From contig OZ242042.1 of the NCBI GenBank assembly GCA_965204905.1, forward strand, positions 1,426,001-1,490,000: a stretch of DNA of 64,000 nt, in the 5' to 3' direction. The DNA comes from Bin87 sp965204905 (GTDB taxonomy: Bacteria; Chloroflexota; Dehalococcoidia; Lucifugimonadales; UBA3495). Shown here piece after piece: positions 17,463 to 25,852 of the stretch (the stretch's first letter is position 1; each line of letters begins with the position of its first letter). Both the position numbers and the translations under genes were made by a program. Under the pieces are notes generated by a model. It did not search any database. It was not told where the DNA came from and saw only the letters and a list, made by a program, of their open reading frames with translations.

Positions 17463-17592
17463 CCAGTGGTCGAAATCGTTAAGTACCTTTGGGATTTATT
17501 CACTCCTGTGGCATCTGGACTCTGGCTTTGCCGGAGTGCCAGGAGTATAGGCTCCAACCGCGCAAGGTCCTATGGCATAAGAGGAGCCAACT

Positions 17593-17973
17593 ATGACCAC
17601 TGCCATGTCAGTTTCCGGCCTGAACGCCGGCCGTCAGATTACCGACCTTCGCCGTTTGCAAGACGGCTGGCGCAACGGAGAGGGCGTCGCTTTCGACTCC
17701 GACTATCTGGCATGGCTGGCGGATGCTTTCGGCCGAATGTACCCGGCTCACGCGCCGGCCCCGGTAATATGTCCCAATACCTACGGTGTAGTGTCCGCTG
17801 AGTGGTCGTTCCCCGACGCGGAAGTCAGCTTGGAAATCGACCCCGAAACCCGCCAGGGCGATTTGGTTTGGGGCAGTACCAGCGCGCAGGAATCTGGGGA
17901 AGCCGAGATCGATCTGACCACAGCGGAAGGCTGGATAATTCTGGCGGAGCATCTTTTTCCGATGCGGAGGTAG
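17593..17973 (+). CDS. Hypothetical protein, first gene of an unknown pair
   Basis: 126 residues, soluble, not recognised. Contains a Leu/Arg/Trp-rich N-terminal helix (TDLRRLQDGWRNGEG) and a beta-rich C-terminal half (VSAEWSFPDAEVSLEIDPETR then GDLVWGS). GAGGAG lies 6 bases before the ATG. The next gene starts 2 bases after its stop, so the two are surely co-translated. I do not assign a function; a two-gene toxin-antitoxin-like or other accessory module is one possibility. Confidence 0.65.
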   Translation: MTTAMSVSGLNAGRQITDLRRLQDGWRNGEGVAFDSDYLAWLADAFGRMYPAHAPAPVICPNTYGVVSAEWSFPDAEVSLEIDPETRQGDLVWGSTSAQESGEAEIDLTTAEGWIILAEHLFPMRR

Positions 17974-17975
17974 CC

Positions 17976-18395
17976 ATGAGCAGCCCATACAGAAGCGTAG
18001 AGCAAACCGTTAGAGATCACATCCATCGGGGGCAGATTCTACTGTCACCTGGTAGAGGCTATCCTCCCCACGGCCAAGAGGAATTCACGGTCTTGGAAGT
18101 GGCGGACACGGGAATCAAGGTTAGCAAACTTGCGCAGGCAATCAGATTTGCGGTACTAGATACTGTAATCTGCGATATACGTAATGCCGGAGGAACGGTT
18201 CTGATCGGCAGCGCCCAGGGTTGGGCAAAGCTTGGTACCTTTGAACGTTTTATACAGGATGCTGTGGGCGACCAGACGCGGAGATCAACTTACGTGGCTC
18301 CCATACTGGTTGAGTGCGGCATATCCGAGTACATTCCGGAACCGGGCGCTAAACGTATCCGTCTGACACCGCAGTACATGGAGAATTCGCCATGA
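17976..18395 (+). CDS. Hypothetical protein, second gene of an unknown pair
   Basis: 139 residues, not recognised. Probable small alpha/beta protein with a conserved-looking LLSPGRGYPP segment near residues 21-30. The ATG at 17976 is chosen because a longer in-frame stretch would overlap the first gene, and GCGGAGG sits just upstream. Its TGA overlaps the formamidase ATG (ATGA at 18392), coupling the pair to that enzyme. Codon use is less GC-biased than in the formamidase. Confidence 0.6.
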   Translation: MSSPYRSVEQTVRDHIHRGQILLSPGRGYPPHGQEEFTVLEVADTGIKVSKLAQAIRFAVLDTVICDIRNAGGTVLIGSAQGWAKLGTFERFIQDAVGDQTRRSTYVAPILVECGISEYIPEPGAKRIRLTPQYMENSP

Positions 18396-19264
18396 AAACC
18401 ATCAGCCGCGAACAACGCATCTACGTCCTCCAACCGGAAAACGAGCCGGCCGTCACCATCGACGACGGCGACGACCTAATGGTGGAAACCTGGGACGCCT
18501 TTGAGGGCATCCGTGAGCCGGGCGTGTTGCAGGAAAAGTCGCTGAAAGGCCCGGCCACCGGCCCCATCTATGTCAACGGCGCGGAACCGGGCGACGCGCT
18601 GCGTATCGAGTTCGTCAGCATCAAGCCCAAGGAGAACCCGGCGCACATGGTGATGCCCGGCCGGGGATTCCTGGAAGCCGAGTTCACCGAGGGCTACCCC
18701 ACCGTGATGAGCATCGACGGCGACGACCTGGTGCTGCCCAGCGGCGTCCGCCTGCCCTTGAATCCGTCAATGGGACTGGTCGCCACCACGCCGACGTACC
18801 CGCAGGAAACCGCCAGCGACAGCGGCCCCTACGGCGGCGACATCGACATGAAGGAACTGGTGGAGGGCAGCGTGCTCTATCTGCCCGTGTTCGTGCCTGG
18901 CGGCCTGCTGGCGATGGGCGATTGCCACGCCGTGGTTGGGGATGGAGCGGTTGCCGGCACCGGCGCCGAATGTTCCGCCGATACTCACGTCCGGGTGACC
19001 GTGGAAAAGGGCATGAACATATCTGGCCCCCGCGCCATCACCCCGGACCACTACGTCGTGCTCTCCCACGGCGAGGACCTGGGCCCGGCGATGAAGCAGG
19101 CCGTCCGGGACATGGTGGATTTCCTCATTACCGAGAAAGGCATGGAACCTTACGACGCCTACACCCTGTGCAGCCTCGCCGGCGACGTGCGGGTCTCACG
19201 CACCTTCCGCCCCATCAGCCCCGTAAAGATGATGCTGTCGCGGCAGGCCCTGAACCAGCTCTAA
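18392..19264 (+). CDS. Acetamidase/formamidase family amidohydrolase
   Basis: 290 residues, FmdA/AmdA family, which hydrolyses formamide or short amides to ammonia and the acid. Typical features: VNGAEPGDALRIEF near 51-64, MGDCHAVVGDGAVAGTGAE around 171-189 (metal/active-site region), and a C-terminal helical region with CSLAGDVRVS. Slightly short for the family (often 300-400). Starts inside the stop codon of the preceding unknown gene. Substrate not determinable. Confidence 0.85.
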   Translation: MKTISREQRIYVLQPENEPAVTIDDGDDLMVETWDAFEGIREPGVLQEKSLKGPATGPIYVNGAEPGDALRIEFVSIKPKENPAHMVMPGRGFLEAEFTEGYPTVMSIDGDDLVLPSGVRLPLNPSMGLVATTPTYPQETASDSGPYGGDIDMKELVEGSVLYLPVFVPGGLLAMGDCHAVVGDGAVAGTGAECSADTHVRVTVEKGMNISGPRAITPDHYVVLSHGEDLGPAMKQAVRDMVDFLITEKGMEPYDAYTLCSLAGDVRVSRTFRPISPVKMMLSRQALNQL

Positions 19265-19277
19265 ATGGAACTTACCG

Positions 19278-19413
19278 CTCACGCGTACCCATTTTGCGCA
19301 ACCTGTCATTGCGAGGAGCGTAGCGACGTGGCAATCTCGCCGCCACGAGGGTGATTGCCACCATAACGAGATTGCCACGCTGCGCTCGTAATGACAAAGT
19401 GGATACGCGTGAG
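19278..19413. mobile_element. MITE-like element, copy 1
   Basis: 136 bp bounded by 19-base terminal inverted repeats: left CTCACGCGTACCCATTTTG, right end its reverse complement with two mismatches. Inside is a second, nested inverted repeat of the TCATTGCGAGGAGCG...GGCAATCTCG / CGAGATTGCCACG type. No coding capacity, so it would need a transposase in trans. Similar copy at 20071-20228 and a lone left end at 40649-40668. Confidence 0.65.
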
Positions 19414-20070
19414 GGTCTTACGCATTTGAAACTATTAGGGTCGTCATTCCCGCCTGCCACTCATCCCGTCATTCCTGCGCAAGCAGGAATCCAAAAGCTT
19501 CATTTAGTGACGTCCGCCCCTTTTGCAATCGCACGTCCGTTCCCTATACTGTACTCTACGTCAGGCAGCAAGTCTAAGGCCATGGCCCAACGCCCGGCGT
19601 CCACATCTGAATACGGGTTCAGGAGTTCAGGATTTCGGTACGCCCCGGCGTGCCTCACGGCCTAACCGTCGTCCGCCTGCAACGGACGGCAAAGTCGGAC
19701 TTTCTGCATCGCTGGCTATCGCCCTAGGCCGATCTATTCCCCGGCATGGCATAGACCAGTACGGCGGGTGTCACCACCGCTGCGCGAGGGTCGCCGTCGC
19801 GCCCTGCTCCGGCAGGACGCAACCCTGCCTTTCGTCTTGTCTTTCCGGCGCAAGCTGGAACTGAAATAAGGGAGAGGACCGGAGGCGGTCAGCACGCGCA
19901 ATTCTAGGACGCAAAATTGTGCAAACCAAACGCTCTCTGGCCGTAGCGCCGACGCTACTCCGCCTCCGGCGGACCCTGAACTCCCTAACCCGAAACCCCA
20001 ACCCACCGACCAACCAAAAGGAGCCGCCAACCAAACACCCCACAATCTAAATTACAGCCCCCGTTACGTA
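19414..20070. other. Gene-free spacer between repeat elements
   Basis: No open frame here has protein-like composition or a start context. Contents: a small palindrome at 19471-19490 (annotated separately), then unstructured sequence. At about 19978-20050 the plus strand becomes a C/A-rich tract almost without G. Could be decayed mobile DNA; nothing functional is supported. Confidence 0.5.
19471..19490. repeat. Small palindromic repeat (REP-like), copy 2
   Basis: ATTCCTGC, GCAA loop, GCAGGAAT: same stem as 17443-17462, again preceded by GTC and followed by CCA. Confidence 0.75.
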
Positions 20071-20228
20071 TCACGCGTACCCATTTTGTCATTGCGAGGA
20101 GCGCAGCGACGCGGCAATCTCGTTCCAGTAGCGACGACCGCTGCCCCAACGAGATTGCCACGTTTCGCTCGCAATGACGGAGGTGGATGGCTCGCAATGA
20201 CAAGTTGAGCAAAGTGGGTACGCCTGAG
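20071..20228. mobile_element. MITE-like element, copy 2
   Basis: About 158 bp. Left terminus TCACGCGTACCCATTTTG matches copy 1; right terminus at 20210-20228 is CAAAGTGGGTACGCCTGAG, its inverted complement with two mismatches. The internal GTCATTGCGAGGAGCG...GGCAATCTCG and CGAGATTGCCACG...CTCGCAATGAC arms are shared with copy 1, but the loop differs and a CTCGCAATGACA duplication sits near the right end. Confidence 0.65.
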
Positions 20229-20288
20229 TCCGGTACGTAGATTCATTCCGCCGGGCAATTCGTAGCGCCATTATTCGACGTTCGTCAC

Positions 20289-20522
20289 CTAGTCCCGATT
20301 GCCCAGCAAATCGACGAAAAACGCCTCGAATTCTACCCCGCCTTTCTCAACAGATTCAGCGCGAGCCGCTTCAATCTTATCGCGGTCGGCTTCGTCCGCA
20401 GCAATGTCGTCCAGCCAAACCTGGATAGCTTCGAATACCAAATCAGAAACTGTCTGGCCGTTGCGGTTCGCTACCTCTTCGAGCACCGAGTACATTTCAT
20501 CGGCAACGGTTAGCGTCTTCAT
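20289..20522 (-). CDS. Small ribbon-helix-helix-like protein, possible orphan antitoxin
   Basis: 77 residues. N terminus MKTLTVADEMYSVLEEVA followed by NRNGQTVSDLVFEAI has the strand-helix-helix pattern of RHH/CopG-type DNA-binding antitoxins; the rest is acidic. ATG at 20522 with GCGAGG 8 bases upstream; the longer frame upstream is not protein-like. No toxin gene is next to it: the upstream neighbour is an SDR and the downstream side is the MITE-bearing gap. Confidence 0.6.
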   Translation of the reverse strand: MKTLTVADEMYSVLEEVANRNGQTVSDLVFEAIQVWLDDIAADEADRDKIEAARAESVEKGGVEFEAFFVDLLGNRD

Positions 20523-20583
20523 CGCATATCCTCGCCTACAAATCCTTGCCTGAGTAGCGTGTCTTGTTTGTCCTTGGTTCGGC

Positions 20584-21363
20584 CTACGACACTGAAAACC
20601 CCCCATCCACCGCAATCACGGCGCCGGTTACGTAGTCCGATGCGTGGCTGGCCAGGAACACCGCTGCCCCCTGCAACTCGCTGGCTTCACCCCACCGTCC
20701 CGCAGGGATGCGCCGGTTGATGAGATCGTAGCGTTCCGGCTGCGTTTCCGGGATGGCCTGGGTCAGTTCGGTCATAAACCAGCCGGGCAGGATGGCGTTG
20801 GACTGGATGTTGTCCCCGGCCCACGCTACCGCGAAACTCTTGGACAGCTGCACGATGCCGCCCTTGCTGGACGAGTAGGGCACGCCGCTGCCTCCGCCGC
20901 CAAAGATGCTGTACATACTGCCGATGCTGATAATCTTGCCGCCGCCCTGCCGCTTGAAGTGCGGATAAACCGCCTTGCAGGACAGGAACGCCGCCCGCAG
21001 GTTCACGTCCAGTACGTTGTCCCACTCGGCGGCGGTGATGTCCTCAGGGGGTTTGCGCACCGTCGCCCCTGCGTTGTTGATGAGGATATCGACATGGCCG
21101 AAGTGGGCCACCGCCCGCGACACCATGTCGTCAATATCCGACTCGCTGGTGACGTCGGTGGGGATGGCCACGGCGCGCCGGCCGGTAGCCTCGATTTCCG
21201 CAACGGCGGTGGCGTTCTTCTCGGTGTTCCTGGCGGCGATGGCAATGTCGGCCCCGGCGTTGGCGAGGCCCAGCGCCATGCCCAAACCCAGACCGCCGTT
21301 GCCGCCGGTGATCAGGGCCACCCGCCCGGTGAGGTCAAACAATCCGCCGTTGTTGGTAGTCAT
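20584..21363 (-). CDS. Short-chain dehydrogenase/reductase (SDR)
   Basis: 259 residues, classical SDR. Cofactor motif LITGGNGGLGLGMAL (about 14-28), NNAGATVRK (about 90), catalytic Tyr and Lys in PYSSSKGGIVQLSK (about 158-171), and the C-terminal AVDGGFSV. An Arg after the second strand (AIAARN) suggests NADP(H). Resembles gluconate 5-dehydrogenase / 3-oxoacyl reductase-like members; substrate unknown. ATG at 21363, with a GAGGG Shine-Dalgarno; an earlier start at 21396 is less likely. Confidence 0.85.
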   Translation of the reverse strand: MTTNNGGLFDLTGRVALITGGNGGLGLGMALGLANAGADIAIAARNTEKNATAVAEIEATGRRAVAIPTDVTSESDIDDMVSRAVAHFGHVDILINNAGATVRKPPEDITAAEWDNVLDVNLRAAFLSCKAVYPHFKRQGGGKIISIGSMYSIFGGGGSGVPYSSSKGGIVQLSKSFAVAWAGDNIQSNAILPGWFMTELTQAIPETQPERYDLINRRIPAGRWGEASELQGAAVFLASHASDYVTGAVIAVDGGFSVS

Positions 21364-21410
21364 TAAGCTAATCCCTCGGAACAATGTGGCGGACAATTTA
21401 TCACAACGCG

Positions 21411-21439
21411 GTAGGGGCGGGTCTTAGACCCGCCCCTAC
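21411..21439. repeat. Perfect hairpin repeat, GTAGGGGCG family
   Basis: GTAGGGGCGGGTCT, one T, then its exact reverse complement: a 14-bp inverted repeat between hppA and the SDR. Related hairpins at 37823-37852 and 38182-38209. It could stop transcription downstream of hppA, but there is no U-run after it on the minus strand, so I list it as a repeat. Confidence 0.75.
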
Positions 21440-21464
21440 GTATAGATTCCCGCGTCAACGGATA

Positions 21465-23534
21465 TTACAGGTTGATGAGCGGCCGCACCGCGACGAACGC
21501 CGGCGCGAAGACCAGCGAAACAATCGCCATCAGCTTGAGCAGGATGTTCAGGCTGGGGCCGGAGGTATCCTTGAACGGGTCGCCGACCACGTCGCCCTCT
21601 ACGGCGGCCTTGTGGGCGTCCGAACCCTTGCCGCCGTAGTTACCCAGCTCAACGTACTTCTTGGCGTTGTCCCAGGTGCCGCCGGCGGAGGCCATCATAA
21701 TCGCCAGCATAAACCCGGCGGACACGGAGCCGATCAGCAGGCCGCCCAGCGCCGCCTCGCCCAGGATGAACCCGGTGGCAATGGGCGCGACCACGGCCAT
21801 CACGCCGGGCAGGATCATCTCCCTCAGCGCGCTCCGGGTGCTGATGTCCACGCAGCGGGCCGAGTCAGGCCGGGCGTTGCCTTCCATCAATCCGGGAATC
21901 TCGCGGAACTGCCGGCGCACCTCATCTACAATGCCCTGTGCGGCGCGGCCGACCGCCTGCATGGTGAGGGCGGAGAAGATAAACGGCAGCATCGCGCCGA
22001 TGATAAGGCCCACGAGAATCTGCGGCTGGAGCAGGTTGATGCCTACACCGCCAGCCGCCAGCCGCCCCGTGTCGTCAAGGGTAATCAACCCTGCGGTCAC
22101 CGAGTAGGCGGCCAGCAGCGCCAGCGCGGTCAACGCCGCCGAACCGATGGCAAATCCCTTGCCGGTGGCGGCGGTGGTGTTGCCCAGGGCGTCCAGCGCG
22201 TCGGTGCGCTCCCGGACCTGCGGGTCGAGGTTGGCCTGCTCAGCGATGCCGCCGGCGTTGTCGGCAACCGGCCCGTAGGCGTCGGTTGCCAGCGTGATGC
22301 CCAGGGTGGACAGCAATCCAACTCCGGCCAGCGCCACACCGTAGAATCCCGCGAACCAGTAGGCCAGCAGTATCGCCACCGACACGCAGATGACCGGAAT
22401 CAGCGTGCTCAACATCCCGGTGGCGATGCCGCTGATGATTACCGTGGCCGCGCCGGTTTGCGAGGATTGCGAAACCCGCTGCGTCGGTTTGTAGCTGTAG
22501 GAAGTGTAATACTCCGTCGCCAGGCCGATGATGGTTCCCGCCACCAGGCCGGCGACCACGCAGCCGAACCACCACCAGTTGCCGGTCAGGGTGATGGTCA
22601 GCACGGCGGCAAAGATTATCAGCAAGCCGCCGGCCGCGAAAATGCCGTAGCGCAACGACCACAGCAGCTTTTCAAAGTCGGCCTGCTCACCGCTGCGCAC
22701 GACGAAAGTGCCCAGGATGGCCGCGATGATGCCGGCTCCGGCCAGCAGCATCGGGAACACCGCATCGTTGCCGAATACGGCAAAAGCCGTGGCGCTCGCT
22801 GCGGCCAACGCCACCGCGGAGATGATGCTGCCCACGTAGGACTCGAACAGGTCGGCGCCCATGCCGGCCACGTCGCCCACGTTGTCCCCCACGTTGTCGG
22901 CGATGACGCCGGGGTTGCGCGGGTCGTCTTCAGGGATGCCGGCTTCTACCTTGCCTACCAGGTCGGAACCAACGTCGGCAGCTTTGGTAAAGATGCCGCC
23001 GCCGACGCGGGCGAACAAGGCAATGGAACTGGCGCCGAAACCGAAACCGGCTACCGCGCTGATGTCCTGGAAAATCAGGTACAGGATGGTTACGCCCAGC
23101 AGGCCGATGCCTACCACGGTGACGCCCATCACGGTGCCGCTGGAGAAGGCCACCCGGAGGGCCGGGTTCAACCCGCGCATGGCGGCGGCGGCGGTGCGCA
23201 CGTTAGCCCTCACCGCGACGTTCATGCCGACGAATCCCGCCAGACCGGAACAGATGGTGCCCACCAGGTAGGAGATCGCAGTGGCCGGAACGCCTAAACC
23301 GTGCTCGAACACCGTGTAGTCCAGCACGCCCAGCACGATTGCCACTACGATTACGAAAGGCAAAAGGGACATGTACTCGCGGCGCAGGAACGCCGACGCT
23401 CCGGTGCGGATGGCGTCCCCGATCTCGGTCATTCGGGCGTTGCCGGCGTCCGCGCCGATTACTCGCCAAGCCGTAAACGCGGCAAAGGCCAGCGCAATGC
23501 CCCCGGCAACCAGGGCTACAATGATTGATTCCAT
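21465..23534 (-). CDS. hppA: Membrane-bound ion-pumping pyrophosphatase, K+-dependent type
   Basis: 689 residues, about 15-16 membrane helices. Hydrolyses PPi and pumps H+ and/or Na+ out. Substrate motif GGGIFTKAADVGSDLVGKVE and DNVGDNVGDVAGMGADLFES are intact. The K+-dependence site reads GNTTAATGKG: Ala where K+-independent enzymes carry Lys, so this is the K+-requiring class, whose members include both H+ and Na+ pumps. ATG at 23534 with a strong GGAGAGG Shine-Dalgarno; an earlier start at 23588 would lie in the leader. A good promoter precedes it. Confidence 0.96.
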   Translation of the reverse strand: MESIIVALVAGGIALAFAAFTAWRVIGADAGNARMTEIGDAIRTGASAFLRREYMSLLPFVIVVAIVLGVLDYTVFEHGLGVPATAISYLVGTICSGLAGFVGMNVAVRANVRTAAAAMRGLNPALRVAFSSGTVMGVTVVGIGLLGVTILYLIFQDISAVAGFGFGASSIALFARVGGGIFTKAADVGSDLVGKVEAGIPEDDPRNPGVIADNVGDNVGDVAGMGADLFESYVGSIISAVALAAASATAFAVFGNDAVFPMLLAGAGIIAAILGTFVVRSGEQADFEKLLWSLRYGIFAAGGLLIIFAAVLTITLTGNWWWFGCVVAGLVAGTIIGLATEYYTSYSYKPTQRVSQSSQTGAATVIISGIATGMLSTLIPVICVSVAILLAYWFAGFYGVALAGVGLLSTLGITLATDAYGPVADNAGGIAEQANLDPQVRERTDALDALGNTTAATGKGFAIGSAALTALALLAAYSVTAGLITLDDTGRLAAGGVGINLLQPQILVGLIIGAMLPFIFSALTMQAVGRAAQGIVDEVRRQFREIPGLMEGNARPDSARCVDISTRSALREMILPGVMAVVAPIATGFILGEAALGGLLIGSVSAGFMLAIMMASAGGTWDNAKKYVELGNYGGKGSDAHKAAVEGDVVGDPFKDTSGPSLNILLKLMAIVSLVFAPAFVAVRPLINL

Positions 23535-23578
23535 ACTATCCTCTCCGTTTTCGGCCAAAAAATCCGACAAACGTTGCG

Positions 23579-23607
23579 AAATTAGCACAACGCTTGAGTA
23601 GTGTCAA
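23579..23607 (-). promoter_or_regulatory. Sigma-70-type promoter of hppA
   Basis: On the minus strand: TTGACA at 23607-23602, a 17-base spacer, then TAATTT at 23584-23579, preceded by TGC so the -10 is extended. Consensus -35 and ideal spacing. Predicted start about 38 bases before the hppA ATG. Confidence 0.65.
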
Positions 23608-23630
23608 TCGGCGAACCCGACCGCGAACAG

Positions 23631-24197
23631 TTATCGGCGGGTTCCACTGACGTCGATTATTCGCGCGTCAATCGCTCCGTCAACGATGTGTATCACCGCT
23701 ACCGTGCCCAGTGTGCCCGGGATATGCCTACGCCCGGGGTACGTGGGACTGCCGGGATTGATGAAAAGTATGCCGTCGCGCCACTCGATCATCTCTTCGT
23801 GCGTGTCTCCGAAGGCTACCACGTTAACCGGCTCGCCGAACTTGCGGGTCAACAGCTCGGCCAATCCGTCGTCAGGATACGCAAGCCCGGTTCCATCCGG
23901 GGTTGTTAGGATTGGCGGAGCGGGCCATTGGATGTCGTGGACCATTCCGATTTTGACTCCCGACGCATCGACCACGCGCGTGGTGTCAGCGAGACGTTCG
24001 CCCGGTTCGCGCGGGTCCTCGTAGCCGCGCACCGCCAGCACGGGCGCGACCTGTTCCAGGCAGTCCAGCACCCCGATACACTCCAGGTCGCCGCAGTGGA
24101 GCAGCAGATCACAGCCGGCCAACGCATCCAGGATTGGCGTCGGCAGGTCCCAACCGCTGCCGGCGGAATGGGTGTCGGATATCAAACCGATTTTCAC
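23631..24197 (-). CDS. YfcE/MJ0936-like phosphodiesterase with altered metal ligands
   Basis: 188 residues. Metallophosphoesterase fold: ISDTHSAG (residues 6-13), HCGDLE (about 34) and INPGSP near the end are family-like. Two ligand motifs differ: the usual GN(C/N)D reads GYED (about 58), losing the metal-bridging Asn, and GHTH reads GDTH (about 134), replacing the first His with Asp. ATG at 24197, 9 bases after the LLM gene stop. Activity may be changed or reduced. Confidence 0.75.
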   Translation of the reverse strand: MKIGLISDTHSAGSGWDLPTPILDALAGCDLLLHCGDLECIGVLDCLEQVAPVLAVRGYEDPREPGERLADTTRVVDASGVKIGMVHDIQWPAPPILTTPDGTGLAYPDDGLAELLTRKFGEPVNVVAFGDTHEEMIEWRDGILFINPGSPTYPGRRHIPGTLGTVAVIHIVDGAIDARIIDVSGTRR

Positions 24198-24206
24198 CGT
24201 CGCAAC

Positions 24207-25220
24207 CTATCCTTTCGCCGGCGCCAAGGCTTCCAGCGTGCCCAGCATGGTGTCGCGTTCGGCGCCGTGAGGGAATGCCACCAGGGGCATGTCAACCCCG
24301 TTGGCGCGGAAACGATCCATCCTGCGCTGGCATTCGTCGGGCGTGCCGATGGCGGTAATGCTGTCAACCATCTCGTCGGTGATCGCGCCGGCCGCGGCTC
24401 CTCGGTCTCCTTCGGCCCAGGCTCGGCGCACCGCGTCGCCCTCCGCCTGGTAGCCGTAGCGACAGAACAGATCGTAGTAGTACCGTCCCATGCCTCCGAT
24501 GTAAAAGGCCATGTGGGCGCGGGCCTGGCGGATGGCGTTGGCAACGGTTTCCTCGTCATCGGAGGCGCAACTGAGAATCTGAGGCGCGGTGGTCATCTCG
24601 CCGGGCTGTCGTCCGGCAGCGGTTAGCGCGGCCAGCAAAGGCTCCTTGATTTGAGGCAACTTTTCACTGTGGGTCCAGATGGGCAGCCAGCCGTCGGCCA
24701 GTTCCCCGGTCAGCTCCAGGTTCCGTTGGCCTAACGACGCGATATAGATCGGAATCCGTTCCTGAACCGGCGCAACGCCCATGCGGAACCGCTTCAGTTG
24801 ATAGAAACGACCCTCATAGTTGACCCGGCCGCCGGCCAATGCCATGCGGATAATTTCAATGTACTCCCGAGTACGGGAAACCGGATGGTCGAACTTGACG
24901 CCATGCCAGTCCTCGATGACGATGCGCCCGCTGCTGCCCAAGCCCAGGATGGCGCGGCCGCCGCTGATGCAGTCCAGCGATGCGATGCTTTGGGCGATCA
25001 GGCCGGGGGTGCGGCTGTACACGGTAACTATGCCAGTTCCCAGCCCGACGCGGTCGGTGTGGCACGCCAGCATGGTCAAAACCGTGAAGGCGTCGCGGCC
25101 CCAGGACTCTCCGGTCCAGAAGGAATGGTAGCCGAGGCGGTCGGCGGCTTGTGCAATCGCGATCAGGTCGCTGTCGTCGTTGTTGTCGCGGCTGCTGAAT
25201 GTCAGGGCGATTTGCTGCAT
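24207..25220 (-). CDS. LLM-class flavin-dependent oxidoreductase
   Basis: 337 residues, bacterial luciferase-like TIM barrel. Signs of family: FWTGESWGRDAFTVL, GLGTGIVTVYSRTP and LGLGSSGRIVIEDWHG in the N-terminal half; IYIASLGQRNLELTGELADGW near residue 165 binds flavin. Such proteins use F420 or FMN; the cofactor cannot be told here. ATG at 25220 gives MQQIALTFSS, the expected first strand; a TTG at 25253 is possible but adds an unlikely tail. Abundant class in SAR202-type genomes. Confidence 0.88.
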   Translation of the reverse strand: MQQIALTFSSRDNNDDSDLIAIAQAADRLGYHSFWTGESWGRDAFTVLTMLACHTDRVGLGTGIVTVYSRTPGLIAQSIASLDCISGGRAILGLGSSGRIVIEDWHGVKFDHPVSRTREYIEIIRMALAGGRVNYEGRFYQLKRFRMGVAPVQERIPIYIASLGQRNLELTGELADGWLPIWTHSEKLPQIKEPLLAALTAAGRQPGEMTTAPQILSCASDDEETVANAIRQARAHMAFYIGGMGRYYYDLFCRYGYQAEGDAVRRAWAEGDRGAAAGAITDEMVDSITAIGTPDECQRRMDRFRANGVDMPLVAFPHGAERDTMLGTLEALAPAKG

Positions 25221-25234
25221 GATCTGGTTGCGTC

Positions 25235-25810
25235 CTAGTTGCGGTTTTGCCAAATGTAGTAGGGGTCAAGGGATTCGTCGGTCATGGATTCGCCCAACAC
25301 CTCATTGGTGGGAGGGAACGCCTCGGCCTCTCGCCGGATCAATTCGGCAAGCTGCTGCGACCAGCGTTCAATTTCGCCGCTCCCGGCACGTTGTGCAAGC
25401 ATTTCCTCGAAACCCGCCACGACTTGATCCTGAGGGATGGCCAGAGTGGGACCGGATATGACGAAAACCACCACTTCCGGCAGGTTATCTTCGTCATGGA
25501 AGTTCACGCCGAGGCGGTCGAGGATAAAATTCATGGCGATACCGCGCAGAATGTCGTCGAGTTGGCCCGGCAGGTGCATCAAATGGAGGAAAGGCCGGTC
25601 TCCGCCTTCACGCAACAAGCTACCGAACTCGCTTTCGACCGCCCGGTAGTACTCATCGTTGAAAACCGAGTCTGTGGACATCACGGCAATATCGGCCGCG
25701 GTGCCCCGGGTATCGATCACCAGGAACTCCCGGAGATGGGGAAAAATCGCCAGGGTGATGTCGGGATAGCGTCCGTTCGGCAGCGGACCACCGCTCAATT
25801 CCTCGAACAA
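25235..25810 (-). CDS. Hypothetical protein
   Basis: 191 residues, soluble, no recognised family. Hydrophobic strands in the first half (LAIFPHLREFLVIDTRGTAADIAVM, shortened here to its strands), acidic helices later. TTG start at 25810, supported by GGGAGG 6-7 bases upstream. It lies between a HAD and a LLM gene, with 14 and 42 base gaps, so it probably shares their transcript. Confidence 0.6.
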   Translation of the reverse strand: MFEELSGGPLPNGRYPDITLAIFPHLREFLVIDTRGTAADIAVMSTDSVFNDEYYRAVESEFGSLLREGGDRPFLHLMHLPGQLDDILRGIAMNFILDRLGVNFHDEDNLPEVVVFVISGPTLAIPQDQVVAGFEEMLAQRAGSGEIERWSQQLAELIRREAEAFPPTNEVLGESMTDESLDPYYIWQNRN

Positions 25811-25852
25811 GGGCGGCCTCCCTGTTGTGGGATTCGGTGATGCAAGGGTTGG

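Noticed and set aside
17393..17592. Search for tRNA or small RNA in the gap after the phosphoesterase
   Set aside because: Stems other than the small palindrome do not fold into a cloverleaf; no tRNA-like TTCRA arm and CCA context found here or in the other larger gaps.
19523..19864. Overlapping frames in the 19.4-20.1 kb spacer
   Set aside because: Basic, Pro/Arg-rich products in several frames and no ribosome sites; no frame is favoured.
19278..20228. CRISPR array
   Set aside because: Only two long, inverted-repeat copies with unequal spacing; no regular direct repeats or spacers and no cas genes.
21384..23297. 637-codon plus-strand open frame opposite hppA
   Set aside because: Low-complexity His/Gly/Gln-rich product, exactly antisense to the well-conserved pyrophosphatase; an artefact of GC-rich codon use.
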